This document shows, piece by piece, positions 55,061 to 64,000 of a stretch of 64,000 bases of DNA (positions are counted from its first letter, which is position 1; every line of letters starts with the position of its first letter). The stretch is taken from the NCBI GenBank assembly GCA_947311845.1, contig CAMZMU010000027.1, positions 46,812,758 to 46,876,757 on the forward strand, read 5' to 3'. Made by a program: the position numbers and the translations under genes. The DNA comes from Poa pratensis (taxonomy: Eukaryota; Streptophyta; Magnoliopsida; Poales; Poaceae). Under the pieces are notes generated by a model that saw only the letters and a list, made by a program, of their open reading frames with translations, was not told the origin of the DNA and made no database searches.

Positions 55061-57426
55061 ATGGCGCAGCCGAACTACCGGCACGGTGGGCACCGAGACC
55101 TGGAGGCGGCGATAGACATGGCCCAACCGGGGAAGCCGGCGGCGAAAGGCGGCAGCCTGTTTGGCTTCACCGGCGGTCTGGAGTTCACCAGCCTGACGTA
55201 TACGGTGGTCAAGAAGCAGCGCGGGGTCGGCGGGGAGTGGGAGAAGAAGGACGTGGACCTTCTGCACGAGATCACGGGGTACGCGCCCAAGGGCTGCGTC
55301 ACTGCTGTGATGGGCCCCAGCGGCGCCGGCAAGTCGACATTCCTGGACGCGCTCGCCGGGCGCATATCCAGCCTGGACGGCCGCGTGGCGCTCGACGGCG
55401 TCGAGATGAGCCCCAGCGTCATCAAGCGTTCGTCCGCCTACGTCATGCAGGACGACCGGCTCTTCCCGATGCTCACGGTGCACGAGACGCTCATGTTCGC
55501 CGCCGATTTCCGCCTCGGGTCCACCGTTTCCGCCGCCGACAAAAAGCTCCGCGTCGACAACCTCATCGAGCAGCTCGGCCTGACGGTAACGAATCGTGCA
55601 CGCTGAAACGGGAGCACGGTGGTGCTGACAAAATTATATCTGGTGACACTGACACGATCAGTACGTGATGCCATGCACTTGCAGACATCAAGGAACACGT
55701 ACATCGGCGACGAGGGCACGAGGGGTGTGTCTGGTGGAGAACGCCGGCGCGTTTCGATCGGCGTGGACATCATCCACGGGCCGGCTCTGCTGTTCCTCGA
55801 CGAGCCGACGTCTGGGCTGGACTCGACCAGCGCGCACAGCGTGATCGAGAAGGTGCACGACATCGCGTGCGCCGGGAGCACGGTGGTGCTGACCATCCAC
55901 CAGCCGTCGTCCCGTATCCTGCAGCTCCTAGACCACCTCATCATCCTGGCACGCGGGCAGCTCATGTACAGCGGCGGGCCCAAGGACGTGAGCGCGCACC
56001 TCGGCCGGATGGGCCGGAAGGTCCCCAAAGGGGAGAACTCCATCGAGAATCTCCTCGACGTCATCCAGGAGTACGACCAGTCCGAGTTCGGCGTCAAGGC
56101 CCTCGCCGAGTTCTGCCTCACCGGCCTGAAGCCGCGCAAGCTCGCCACCGAAGGGCTCTCCCTCGTATCTAGCATCCCTGCGACGCCGGTTGGGCCCGGC
56201 GGCGAGGACTTCGACCACAGCCTCAAGAGCCAGCACTCCAGGTCTCCTTGGAGCGGCGCGCCGTTCACGCCGTCGCGGCGCCCCAGGAAAGAACAAAACA
56301 GGTACGCGCCGGAGATCGTGCTGGGGACGCCGACGCCGCTGAGCAGCATCTCGGTGTACACGGTGAACGAGGGCGACTACCTGTCGCCGGCGCAGCGCAC
56401 GTCCGCCACGGGCGCCCCCGGCGTGGGCATCAACGCGCTGGGGCACCGCGGCAAGTTCGCGAACACGTACGCAGGGGAGGTGTGGGTGCTGATGCGGCGC
56501 AACTTCACCAACATCTGGCGCACGCCGGAGCTGTTCCTGTCGCGGCTGATGGTGCTGACGGTGATGGGGTTCCTGATGGCCACCATGTTCACCAAGCCCA
56601 AGGACAACCCGCAGGGCGTGACCAACCGCCTCAGCTTCTTCATCTTCACCGTCTGCGTCTTCTTCTTCTCCTCCAATGACGCCGTGCCGGCGTTCATCCA
56701 GGAGCGCTTTATCTTCATCAGGGAGAGCTCGCACAACGCGTACCGGGCGTCGGCCTACGTCGTCGCCGGGGTCATCACGTACCTGCCCTTCCTCCTGCTC
56801 CAGTCGGCCGTGTACGCCTTCATCACTTGGTGGGCTATCGGGCTTCACGGCCAGTTCGTCTACTTCCTCGTCATGCTCTACGCCTCCCTGCTCTCCACCA
56901 ATTCATTCGTCGTCTTCATCAGCTCCATCGTGCCAAACTTCATCCTTGGGTAAGTACAAACACTATTTCTTAGTCTGGGCCAAAGCCCAAATCCATAATG
57001 TTATATATTTGAGTCCAGTCCATCAGGGTCACGGGCTGAACCAGAATTATTATCCGCATAGCCTCCTTGCTGACGTCTCCGGTTTGGCCCAGGTACGCGG
57101 CGGTGATCGCGTTCACGGCGCTCTTCTTCCTCTTCTGCGGCTACTTCGTCGACAGCCACAGCATCCCCAGGGGTTGGAAATGGATGAACACCGTCTCCAC
57201 CATGAAGTACCCCTACGAGGGCCTCCTCATGAACGAGTTCCGCGGCCACCGGATCTTCTCCATAGTCCCGCCGCTCAACGGTGACGCCATCCTCGAGAAC
57301 CTCGCCATAAGCTTGGTGGAAGACCGCAAATGGTGGATGGTGCTCTACCTGCTCGGCTGGGCCGTCTTCTACCGCGTCCTCTTCTACCTCGTCCTCCGCT
57401 TCGCCTCCAAGAACAAGAGGAACTAA
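55061..57426 (+). CDS. STR2: ABCG half-transporter, STR2-like, 3 exons, 707 aa
   Basis: Exons 55061-55585, 55685-56949 and 57093-57426, with GT-AG introns and consistent phases, give 708 codons with the stop. The nucleotide-binding domain comes first: Walker A GPSGAGKS, Q-loop VMQDDRLFPMLTV, signature VSGGERRRVSIG, Walker B ALLFLDEPTSGLDS, H-loop LTIHQPSS. The spacer has FDHSLKSQHSRSPW and GTPTPLSS..VNEGDYLSP. The membrane domain follows (RRNFTNIWRTPELFLSRLMV; FTVCVFFFSSNDAVPAFIQE; NSFVVFISSIVPNFILG; YAAVIAFTALFFLFCGYFVD), ending RFASKNKRN. Order, spacer motifs and C-terminus match STR2 of Medicago and rice as I recall it. STR2 pairs with STR in the periarbuscular membrane to export lipid to mycorrhizal fungi. 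A TATATGC site near 55000 may be the TATA box. No stops or frameshifts. Confidence 0.92.
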
Positions 57427-57976
57427 TTAACTCAAGCGGAGAGGCCTGTATCATTTCAAACAGCTTCTTGTCCTGATTACAATCATTGGTTTGCTAGCTT
57501 AATCCAAACAAGTACTGTAATTATTCATTTGCGGAGAAATGACGTACGTTCCTTGAATTGACAAGACCACCGCGTGCCAAGATCTGTAACTCGAAAAATC
57601 GGATATATTTCGAACTGTAATTTTCACACAAGACCTTCTAGCTACTGATGGGCCATGTCATGCATGATTTATTGATTCTGAACGGTAATTTTCACACGGA
57701 CCTTCTGTTCATCCTGATTGCAATTTCGCAGATCCTTTGATTTGGTCCAAGGGATTAGGCCATTAGGGTACAGTGCGACGACGTGGCGGACAAATTTGGC
57801 ACGCTCTACTGACCCGTAAGCCTGTAGCTTGCAGCCACCAAGAAAAAGACTAGGAACTGGCTGAGTCGGGCGGACCCAGGCCACCTTGGCCAAACCATCA
57901 AGACTTTTTCTCAACGACCAACATGGAGAATACATCGGTGGCGGCTCCTCGGTCGTCGTCGTGTCCTAGGTTGTCC
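57427..57976. other. 3' flank of the STR2-like gene
   Basis: Probable 3' UTR and then intergenic sequence. The stretch at about 57725-57870 is a diverged direct duplicate of 59300-59430 (TTTGGTCCAAGGGATTAGG against CTTGGTCCGAAGAATGGGG, and both contain GACG..GTG.CG.ACAA and CCACCAAGA). Confidence 0.5.
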
Positions 57977-57985
57977 GCCATTTCT

Positions 57986-59274
57986 GAGTTATTAGTCGTC
58001 AATGTTCGGAAACCACCACTTTACGTTTGAATCGCACAAAACCGTCGGTATAGACGAGATTTTTTGCAATTCGCATTAAAACTCAATTGATCACGAATTG
58101 ACGCTGAATCTGACAGTGGGGCCCATCGGTCAGAGTCTACGTGGCAGCACATGTTGACTTTTGCTGAGGTGGCACCATGGGCCCACATGTCAGACACTAA
58201 AAAATAAAAAATATCTCCAAAAATTAAAAAATCCTCTTCTTTCTTTTTCTTTCTTCTTCTTTAGCCGCGCGTACAGCACGGGGAGCCTCCCGCCTGAGCA
58301 CTGCCCCGGCCGCCCCGCCTCGAGCGTGGCCGCGTCGCCGCCCCACCTCCGCCGCCACGGCCCCACGCCGCTCCGAGCCCCGGCGCCCCGCCCCACCCCG
58401 GCTACCACGCCGCTCCTAGCCCCGGCCGCCACGCCCCGCGCCGCTCCGAGCGTGGTCGCCCCGAGCTTGGCCGCCGCCCGCCCACCCAGGCCGCCACGCC
58501 CCGCGCCGCTTCGAGCCTCGGCATCTCAAACTCTGCGAGGTCGAGTTTGAGGCGGTCGAGTTCGATGCCACCGAGAACGCGCTGGCTCGACGCGCGCGTC
58601 GCCGAAGAAGGCCTCGACGCAGGGCTCGACGTCGAGAGGGCGGATCTTGTCGGCGAGCGAGCGTGTCGCGCGGGCTACGCGTAGGCGCCCGGCCTCCGCG
58701 GCGAGCGCCTGGTCGCGGCGCGGCTGCCGCTCGAGGGAGCGGTCGAGCGAGGCGGTGGAGGCGCGCTGCTGCGAGTGGGAGGGCGGGGATGGCGAGGAGG
58801 ACGGCGAGCGAGCGCAGAGAGGACGCGGCGTCGACGAGGGGGAGAGGAGGCGGAGGTTGGGCGGCGGCATCGGGCGGTTGGGGCATAAGCTCTGGGCGAT
58901 AGGGGCGTGGTGGCGGGGGTGGGGCGGCGACGCGGCCACGCTCGGGGCGGGGCGGCCGGGGCAGTGCGCCGGCGGGAGGCTCCCCGTGCTGTACGCGCGG
59001 CTGAAGAAGAAGAAAGAAAAAGAAAGAAGAGGATTTTTTAATTTTTTGGAGATATTTTTTATTTTTTAGTGTCTGACATGTGGGCCATGGTGCCACCTCA
59101 ACAAAGTCAACATGTGGGTCCCACTGTGAGATTCAGCGTCAATTCGTGATCAATTGAGTTTTAGTGCGAATTGCAAAAAATCTCGTCTATACCGGCGGTT
59201 TTGTGCGATTCAAACGTAAAGGGGTGGTTTTCCGAACATTGATAACTAATGTGGTGGTTCTATGCTAATAACTC
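57986..59274. mobile_element. MULE with about 375-bp inverted repeats and 9-bp duplication
   Basis: Termini GAGTTATTAG...CTAATAACTC, with a perfect 9-bp duplication GCCATTTCT (57977-57985 and 59275-59283), the hallmark of Mutator-like elements. The arms extend to about 58360 and 58905 (for example GCCGCGCGTACAGCACGGGG near 58265 and its complement near 59005). The right arm has an extra about 25 bp near the end. The middle, about 545 bp, is GC-rich with long ORFs in several frames and no recognised domain or transposase. Non-autonomous, about 0.56 kb downstream of STR2. Confidence 0.92.
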
Positions 59275-59283
59275 GCCATTTCT

Positions 59284-60364
59284 GAAGTGTAGGGATGAGG
59301 CGAGCCTTCCACTTGGTCCGAAGAATGGGGGATGCATGTCCTAGCGCGATGACGTGACGCGCAATTTGTTAGTCTACCGATCCATCCGTAGCATACACCC
59401 ACCAAGAGAAAGGATATGGATGGCAATATTGTGCACGGATCAAGGATATCCAGCCTGTGTTTGGAGCTCATCTTAGAGCATCTCTAACAGAGCCCTTAAA
59501 AGGGCGAAATCCGTAAAACTCCGGTGACTTTACGGGCCGAGGCCGTGTTTTGGGCCATAGCAGAGCCCGTAAAGTTCGCCCGGCCCATAAACGGGATAAG
59601 GGCGCCCGTAGAACGGAACCACCGGCCGCTATTTATGCCGGGCTAGCCAAGATTACCGGGGCGAAACCCTCACTCCCCACCGCCGCCGACGAGAAATCCA
59701 CCGCCGCCGCCTCTGACGCGCGATTCAGCCGCCCCCACCGTAGATCCACCACCGCCGCCGCGCTAGGATGGCCTCCAAGCGAGAGAACTCGCCGCCGCTG
59801 CCGGGCGACGAGCTATTTGGCGGCGACTACTCCGATGCGGCGCAGACAGAGCTAGTACGCAGCGACGGCGCGTGGAAGCGCCTCGCGCACTAGTGGACAA
59901 ACCTCGGCAGGCCGGTGCCGCCACAGGTGCGCTACCAGGCCGTCCCGGTGTTTGACTGCATCCGACGGGAGCGCGAGGAGGAGCGCTGCCGCGCGTTTCC
60001 GCCGCCGGAGGGCTACGATGCCCAACATTTCTGCCCGGCGGACGGAGGACTTCTTCAGTGCTGGTCGCCGACGTTGGTGGCCGCCGGCTCGCGGCGCGCT
60101 CCACAGAGAACGAACGGGCCGGAGGAAATCAGCGATGCGAGAACACGGAAGAAATCGGGAATTATAGATGCGATGTGGCGCTCGGCTCGCAACCCGGCCG
60201 AGCCGAGCCCAATATCTGTGAAGTTTTCAGAGACGAGCCGAGCCTGGCTCGGCTCGAAATTTCACGAACCTGATCGAGCCGAGCCTCGAGCCGGCTCGGC
60301 TCGATTCCACCCCTAGTTGCTACTATCCTCCTTCAAAAACTCGACACTCAGTTGATTTGTGCTG
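59284..60364. other. Repeat-derived intergenic stretch
   Basis: From about 59475 (AGAGCATCTCTAACAGAGCC) the sequence looks like the edge of a grass repeat. A short reading frame from 59768 (MASKRENSPPLPGDELFGGD) has a TAG at 59893-59895 and no recognised domain. 60180-60316 is rich in GAGCCGAGCC/GGCTCGGCTC palindromes and ends CCACCCCTA, like a hAT-type terminus, but no partner end was found. Confidence 0.4.
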
Positions 60365-60379
60365 AAACACTGTAACAAG

Positions 60380-60465
60380 TACTCCCTTCGTATCAAAATA
60401 TTTTACACTACTTTCCACACACATGTATGAAAACATGGTTTAGTGTAAAGTTCACGTAAATCTTA
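60380..60465. mobile_element. Partial Stowaway-like MITE
   Basis: It starts near CTCCCTTCGTATCAAAATAT (60382) with TTTTACACTA arms partly matched by TTTAGTGTAAAG near 60440. The right terminus is absent or overlaps the next CTCCCTCCG at 60469. Confidence 0.4.
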
Positions 60466-61898
60466 TACTCCCTCCGACCCGAATTAATGGGCGGTAGCGT
60501 GTTTTTTTACAACCCCCGCAATTTCAAAATCGTTACAAATAGGTCCCCAATCGCTGTCTTCCTCGCGTGGGGGCGGATCGCCGCCGTCCTCAGCTCGCCG
60601 GTGAGAGGGATTCCGCGGCGGAGCGCAGTTGGTAGGATCCCTCGGAAGGCTTCTGCCGCGGCCGCTTCCCCTTCCCTCGGAGTTGCTGCTGCCGCTGCTG
60701 TTCCTCCCCATCTCCTCCGCCCACGGGTGCGTGCAGGCGGCGTCAGCGCAGAGGCAGAGCGCGAGGGCGGCGTCGGCGCAGAGGCTGCAGCTGCAGCTGG
60801 TACGTCTCCTCCGCCTGCTGCGTCCAGCTCTTGCACGGGGGTTGTGGAAGGGGTAGTGTCGTCCATGGCGGGTGGACAGCGAGCTCCCGGGCTTCCTCGA
60901 GCAGCAGCTTCGTGCGGTCGTGCTCTCGCTTGGTGGCTTCCGCCGCCTGCACGCCGTGTACATCCGGCCCCTCCAGCAGCGTGGTGCTGCGGCGCCCAGG
61001 CAGGGAGCGCGGCAGTTGCCTGTGAGGTTGGGCAGGGACCAGGTTCAGCCCTCGCTGTCCCTGGAGGTGGGCAGTGTGGCTGATCTAGTTTGCCTAACAA
61101 GATTATCCCTCCAGCAGCATCGCCGTCTGCCTCCAAATAATTAGCTTGTTAATTAGCACCAATGGCTGGAGACAACATCAAGAACATATAATACTTATGG
61201 AAATAAACACCAACAAACACTGCCCAGTTCAGTGGTTTAATAAACTGAATGTTGGCATACCTTGCGTGCGACCTTCGCCAGCTTCTCTTGTTCCATTTTC
61301 TGGAATTCTGGTCCCTACTTATTTGCAATTCCATTTGCATCACAGAAAATCAATTCCATTTGCAATTGCCATCTCCTTTTGCTTTCACTCCATGATCACT
61401 GCCTACTCCATGATCACTCCAGTGGTTTGTTTCTTTCTTTCTGCTTTTTGTCCTTTGATGTCTTCAAAAAATGAAAGAAGAACCACAAAAGGCAGCTAAA
61501 GGTCTGCATCTGCTTGACCTGTCAAAATGAACAGATTCAGTTTAGTTACAATTCCATAGATGTACATACAGTAGCTTCATGCATTCTTACACAACTTTAA
61601 CGAAAAATAAATCTTCACACAGATTCAGCTCTTGCTGTCCCTGGAGGTGGACAGTGCAACAGTAATGCTGTCCACACTGTTGAAATTAGCTACTCATAGA
61701 TTATATAGTTCAATAGGACAATATAGCAACAATATAAATTACTCCCTGAACTCCATGAGCAGCTTTGGCAATATAGCAACAATATAGAACCAGTACACCT
61801 GCTGCATTCACTTCTGTCCATCCGAAACAAAAAGCACAGGAACACATGATACTCATACCTGAGCAAGGGCAACATGGACAACATTAGAAAAGCTCCAA

Positions 61899-61958
61899 GT
61901 TCTGTATTCCATTTATCACTCTAGGCTGTTCTGTATTCCATTTATCACTCTAGGCTGT
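61899..61958 (+). repeat. 29-bp tandem duplication
   Basis: TCTGTATTCCATTTATCACT plus CTAGGCTGT occurs at 61901 and again at 61930 without mismatch, so it is recent. Confidence 0.9.
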
Positions 61959-62148
61959 TCTATACACAAACATGAAAATCTTCTGTTTAACATCTTATCA
62001 TCTGAAAAATGACAAGGGAAAGTTCTGATTTGTTTACTGTACCTTTCTTCTCAAGCAGCAGAAACATTCTGCTGTGGATAGCAGTACATGTCACCATAAC
62101 CACCCTGCATAAACCAACAGAGATAAATCTTCAAGATTATAAAACGCT

Positions 62149-62283
62149 GTTGCATATGATGATCATTTATATAATGCACATCATGACTGAAACTAAATAA
62201 TTTGCTTACAAACCATTACAGCATGTTGCATATGATTATCATTTACATAATGCACATCATGACTGAAACTAAATAATTTGCTT
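62149..62283 (+). repeat. 76-bp-period tandem duplication upstream of the transposase
   Basis: GTTGCATATGATGATCATTT at 62149 and GTTGCATATGATTATCATTT at 62225 each continue with AATGCACATCATGACTGAAA and CTAAATAATTTGCTT. Two substitutions separate them. Confidence 0.9.
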
Positions 62284-62316
62284 TTCTGCAGGTTGCCCAG
62301 TCCACCATAGGACAAG

Positions 62317-63943
62317 ATGGTCCTCTTTGATATCAACTTAACTCCTCCACAAGAGCTGGTCTCAACTTCAGTCCAAATACTCCACAAGAACAAGAACAAG
62401 CTGCTCATGTTCAAGAAGAAGAAGAACAAGAACATGCTGCCGAGGCAGACCACATTCAAGAAGAAGACCAAGAACATGCTGCCGAGGCAGACCACATTCA
62501 AGAAGAAGAAGACCAAGAACATGCTGTGCAGAGGCACCATAAAGATGTGTCGGAGAGTTCTAAATTTGCAGCATATATTGCACTTAAAGCTCTAGGAAAA
62601 GATAGACCAGTGGTGAAGGCGGATAAAGAAGTTGTGGCTCAACTTTTGGGAATAAGTCTTAGATCTGTCGAGAAGATATGGAAGAAGGCCGTAGATCAAG
62701 AGGGCAGAAATGAAGCGCTTGATTTCTCAAATAAGCGGAAGGGCAGGTGCGGAAGAAAGGGGAGAGAGAGCTTAATCTCGATGAAAGGGTGCCTCAAGTT
62801 CCCTTGAACAAAAGAGGTACATTGAGGGCACTAGCAAGGTCCCTTGATATCCCTTTCTCAACACTGCAAATGAGGTTGGAATGGGGCGATTTAAGGCGCC
62901 ATACCAATAGCCTGAAAACACATCTATCTTTGGAAAACAAAATAAGAAGGCTCCTATATTGCATCTCAATGATCGATGAAACAACAATAGTACAAGCAAA
63001 GATTTGGTTCAAAAAGATGGGGAACACAATGCATATGGATGAAAAATGGTTTGATATGACTAAGCGAGATCGGACCTACTACCTAACACGAGAAGAACCA
63101 GAACCAGTTCGCACTATCCATAACAAAAACAACATCGGCAAGGTCATGTTCTTAACTATAGTTGCTAGACCTAGACATGATGAGCAAGGAAATGTGACAT
63201 TTGACGGAAAGGTAGGCATCTGGGCTTTTGTCACAGAAGATGCAGCCAAATACAACTCAAAATATAGGACAAAAGGCACAATGGAATTAAAGAACGTCAA
63301 TGTTACTAGAGATGTCTTGCGGGAATACCTCTGTGAGAAGGTAATTCCAGCAATTGTAGAAGTGTGGCCTGATGATGGAGATGCGGAAACACTATGGATA
63401 CAACAAGACAATGCTAGAACGCATGTTCAGCCTGATGATCATGTATTTCTGGCCGCCGTAAAAGCCGCAGGACTGGATATTAGGTTGACTTTCCAACCTC
63501 CAAACTCGCCGGATGTGAATGTGTTGGACCTTTGCTTCTTCAGCTCCATCCAATCCTTGTCATTTGAGAGTGCATCTAACACTCTCAAAGAATTGATAGA
63601 ATCAATCGATCAAGCTTATGATGCATATGACGTGCAGACACTTGCCAAAGTGTATATCACCTTGCAGTCTGTCTTGTTGGAGATTATGAAAGACCAAGGT
63701 GGAAACACATATAAGCCACCCCACATGGGCAAGGACAAGCTAATAAAAGAGGGAAAGTTGCCTAACATACTAGAGGTTGATAGCACACTATATGAAGATA
63801 CCTTAAAGCTAATAGCCAACTATGAGAAACAACTAGTGGAGCAAGAGGAGGAGAAGATGAAGGATAAACAAGCAAAGAAAGCATCAAAGAGAAAAGGAAG
63901 GTCCCAAGTAATCCTAGATTATGACGGAATGATCGCAGGTTAA
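62317..63943 (+). pseudogene. Mariner-like transposase (DD39D), frameshifted
   Basis: It begins near MVLFDINLTPPQE (62317). After a frame change near 62357 it continues in an acidic repeat region (QEEEEQEHAAEADHIQEEDQ type). The helix-turn-helix part follows (LKALGKDRPVVKADKEVVAQ, LLGISLRSVEKIWKKA). A second frame change lies near 62755 and is followed by the rest of the DNA-binding region (PLNKRGTLRALARSLDIPFS) and the catalytic core to 63943. Catalytic residues: Asp in MHMDEKWFDMT, Asp in IQQDNARTHV, and Asp in SPDVNVLDL, with 39 residues between the second and third. This is the DD39D triad of plant mariner-like elements. The C-terminus is Lys-rich. The catalytic core is uninterrupted, but the two frameshifts break the N-terminal half. 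An intron cannot be excluded for the first. Confidence 0.9.
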
Positions 63944-64000
63944 GAATATGCCACATGGTTGAAGGACCCATCAAGCATTGTCCGTCCACGCCGTCGAGTC

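Larger units (their letters stand above)
60469..64000 (+). mobile_element. Tc1/mariner-like element, right end outside the window (tentative left end)
   Basis: CTCCCTCCGACCCGAATTAA at 60469, preceded by TA, is a candidate left terminus, because grass mariner-like elements and Stowaway MITEs share CTCCCTCCG ends. A DD39D transposase follows at 62300-63943 in the same orientation. The intervening 1.8 kb is partly GC-rich (60480-61100) with no supported protein. If the terminus is correct the element is over 3.5 kb. Its partner terminus would lie beyond 64000. Confidence 0.5.

Noticed and set aside
55928..56848. 306-codon minus-strand ORF
   Set aside because: Shadow of STR2-like exon 2. The plus frame has all ABCG motifs.
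58416..59096. 226-codon minus-strand ORF in the MULE
   Set aside because: It starts and ends in the two inverted arms, is low-complexity and matches no domain. A captured fragment remains possible but is not supported as a gene.
60507..61136. 209-codon minus-strand ORF
   Set aside because: Ala/Pro/Arg-rich, competing frames on both strands, no recognised domain.

Overview
The window is plant nuclear DNA from a grass, probably a pooid and possibly Triticeae or a relative. The evidence is GT-AG split genes of plant families, many Stowaway miniature elements with CTCCCTCCG termini and TA duplications, an Angela/WIS/BARE-like Copia LTR, grass LINEs, and nested LTR retrotransposons with 5-bp target duplications. 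No bacterial operon, CRISPR array, rRNA or tRNA gene is visible.

Layout. 1-4.2 kb: nested LTR remnants (Copia LTR at the left edge, a probable solo LTR, an LTR 3' part), a broken Copia gag and a LINE tail. 4.25-10.26 kb: a nearly full-length but frameshifted LINE with a 15-bp target duplication and poly(A). 10.3-16.6 kb: MITEs, an intact germin-like gene (minus), a degenerate LINE fragment split by a small hAT element, and a small single-exon gene of the MAPK-kinase-substrate type (plus). 17.9-26.8 kb: an intact seven-exon CLC chloride channel/transporter gene of the plastid CLC-e type (minus). Its introns carry a Pack-MULE with a 3-ketoacyl-CoA synthase fragment, a hAT MITE and two Stowaway MITEs. 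27.0-31.7 kb: a MULE with long inverted repeats, a LETM1-like pseudogene fragment and GC-rich sequence of unknown nature.

31.73-54.35 kb is one nested retrotransposon complex. The host is a Ty3/gypsy element of the Tat/Retand type: gag, protease, RT, two RNase H-like domains, integrase, then a spliced antisense ORF and tandem repeats in the 3' region. It is bounded by CTGGA duplications. It has three LTR copies instead of two. The first LTR is interrupted by a pol-less relative in reverse orientation (AGCTA duplication), and the integrase is interrupted by a 2.6-kb solo LTR (GTTAC duplication).

55.06-57.43 kb: an intact three-exon ABCG half-transporter closely matching STR2, the lipid exporter of arbuscular mycorrhizal symbiosis. 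57.99-59.27 kb: a MULE with about 375-bp inverted repeats and a perfect 9-bp duplication. 60.5-64 kb: a Tc1/mariner-like element with a DD39D transposase, running off the right edge.

Four host genes look intact (germin-like, MAPK-kinase substrate, CLC-e, STR2-like). They share no pathway and are islands between transposons. All coordinates and motifs were read by eye. Family names for repeats come from terminal features and domain order, not from a database search.
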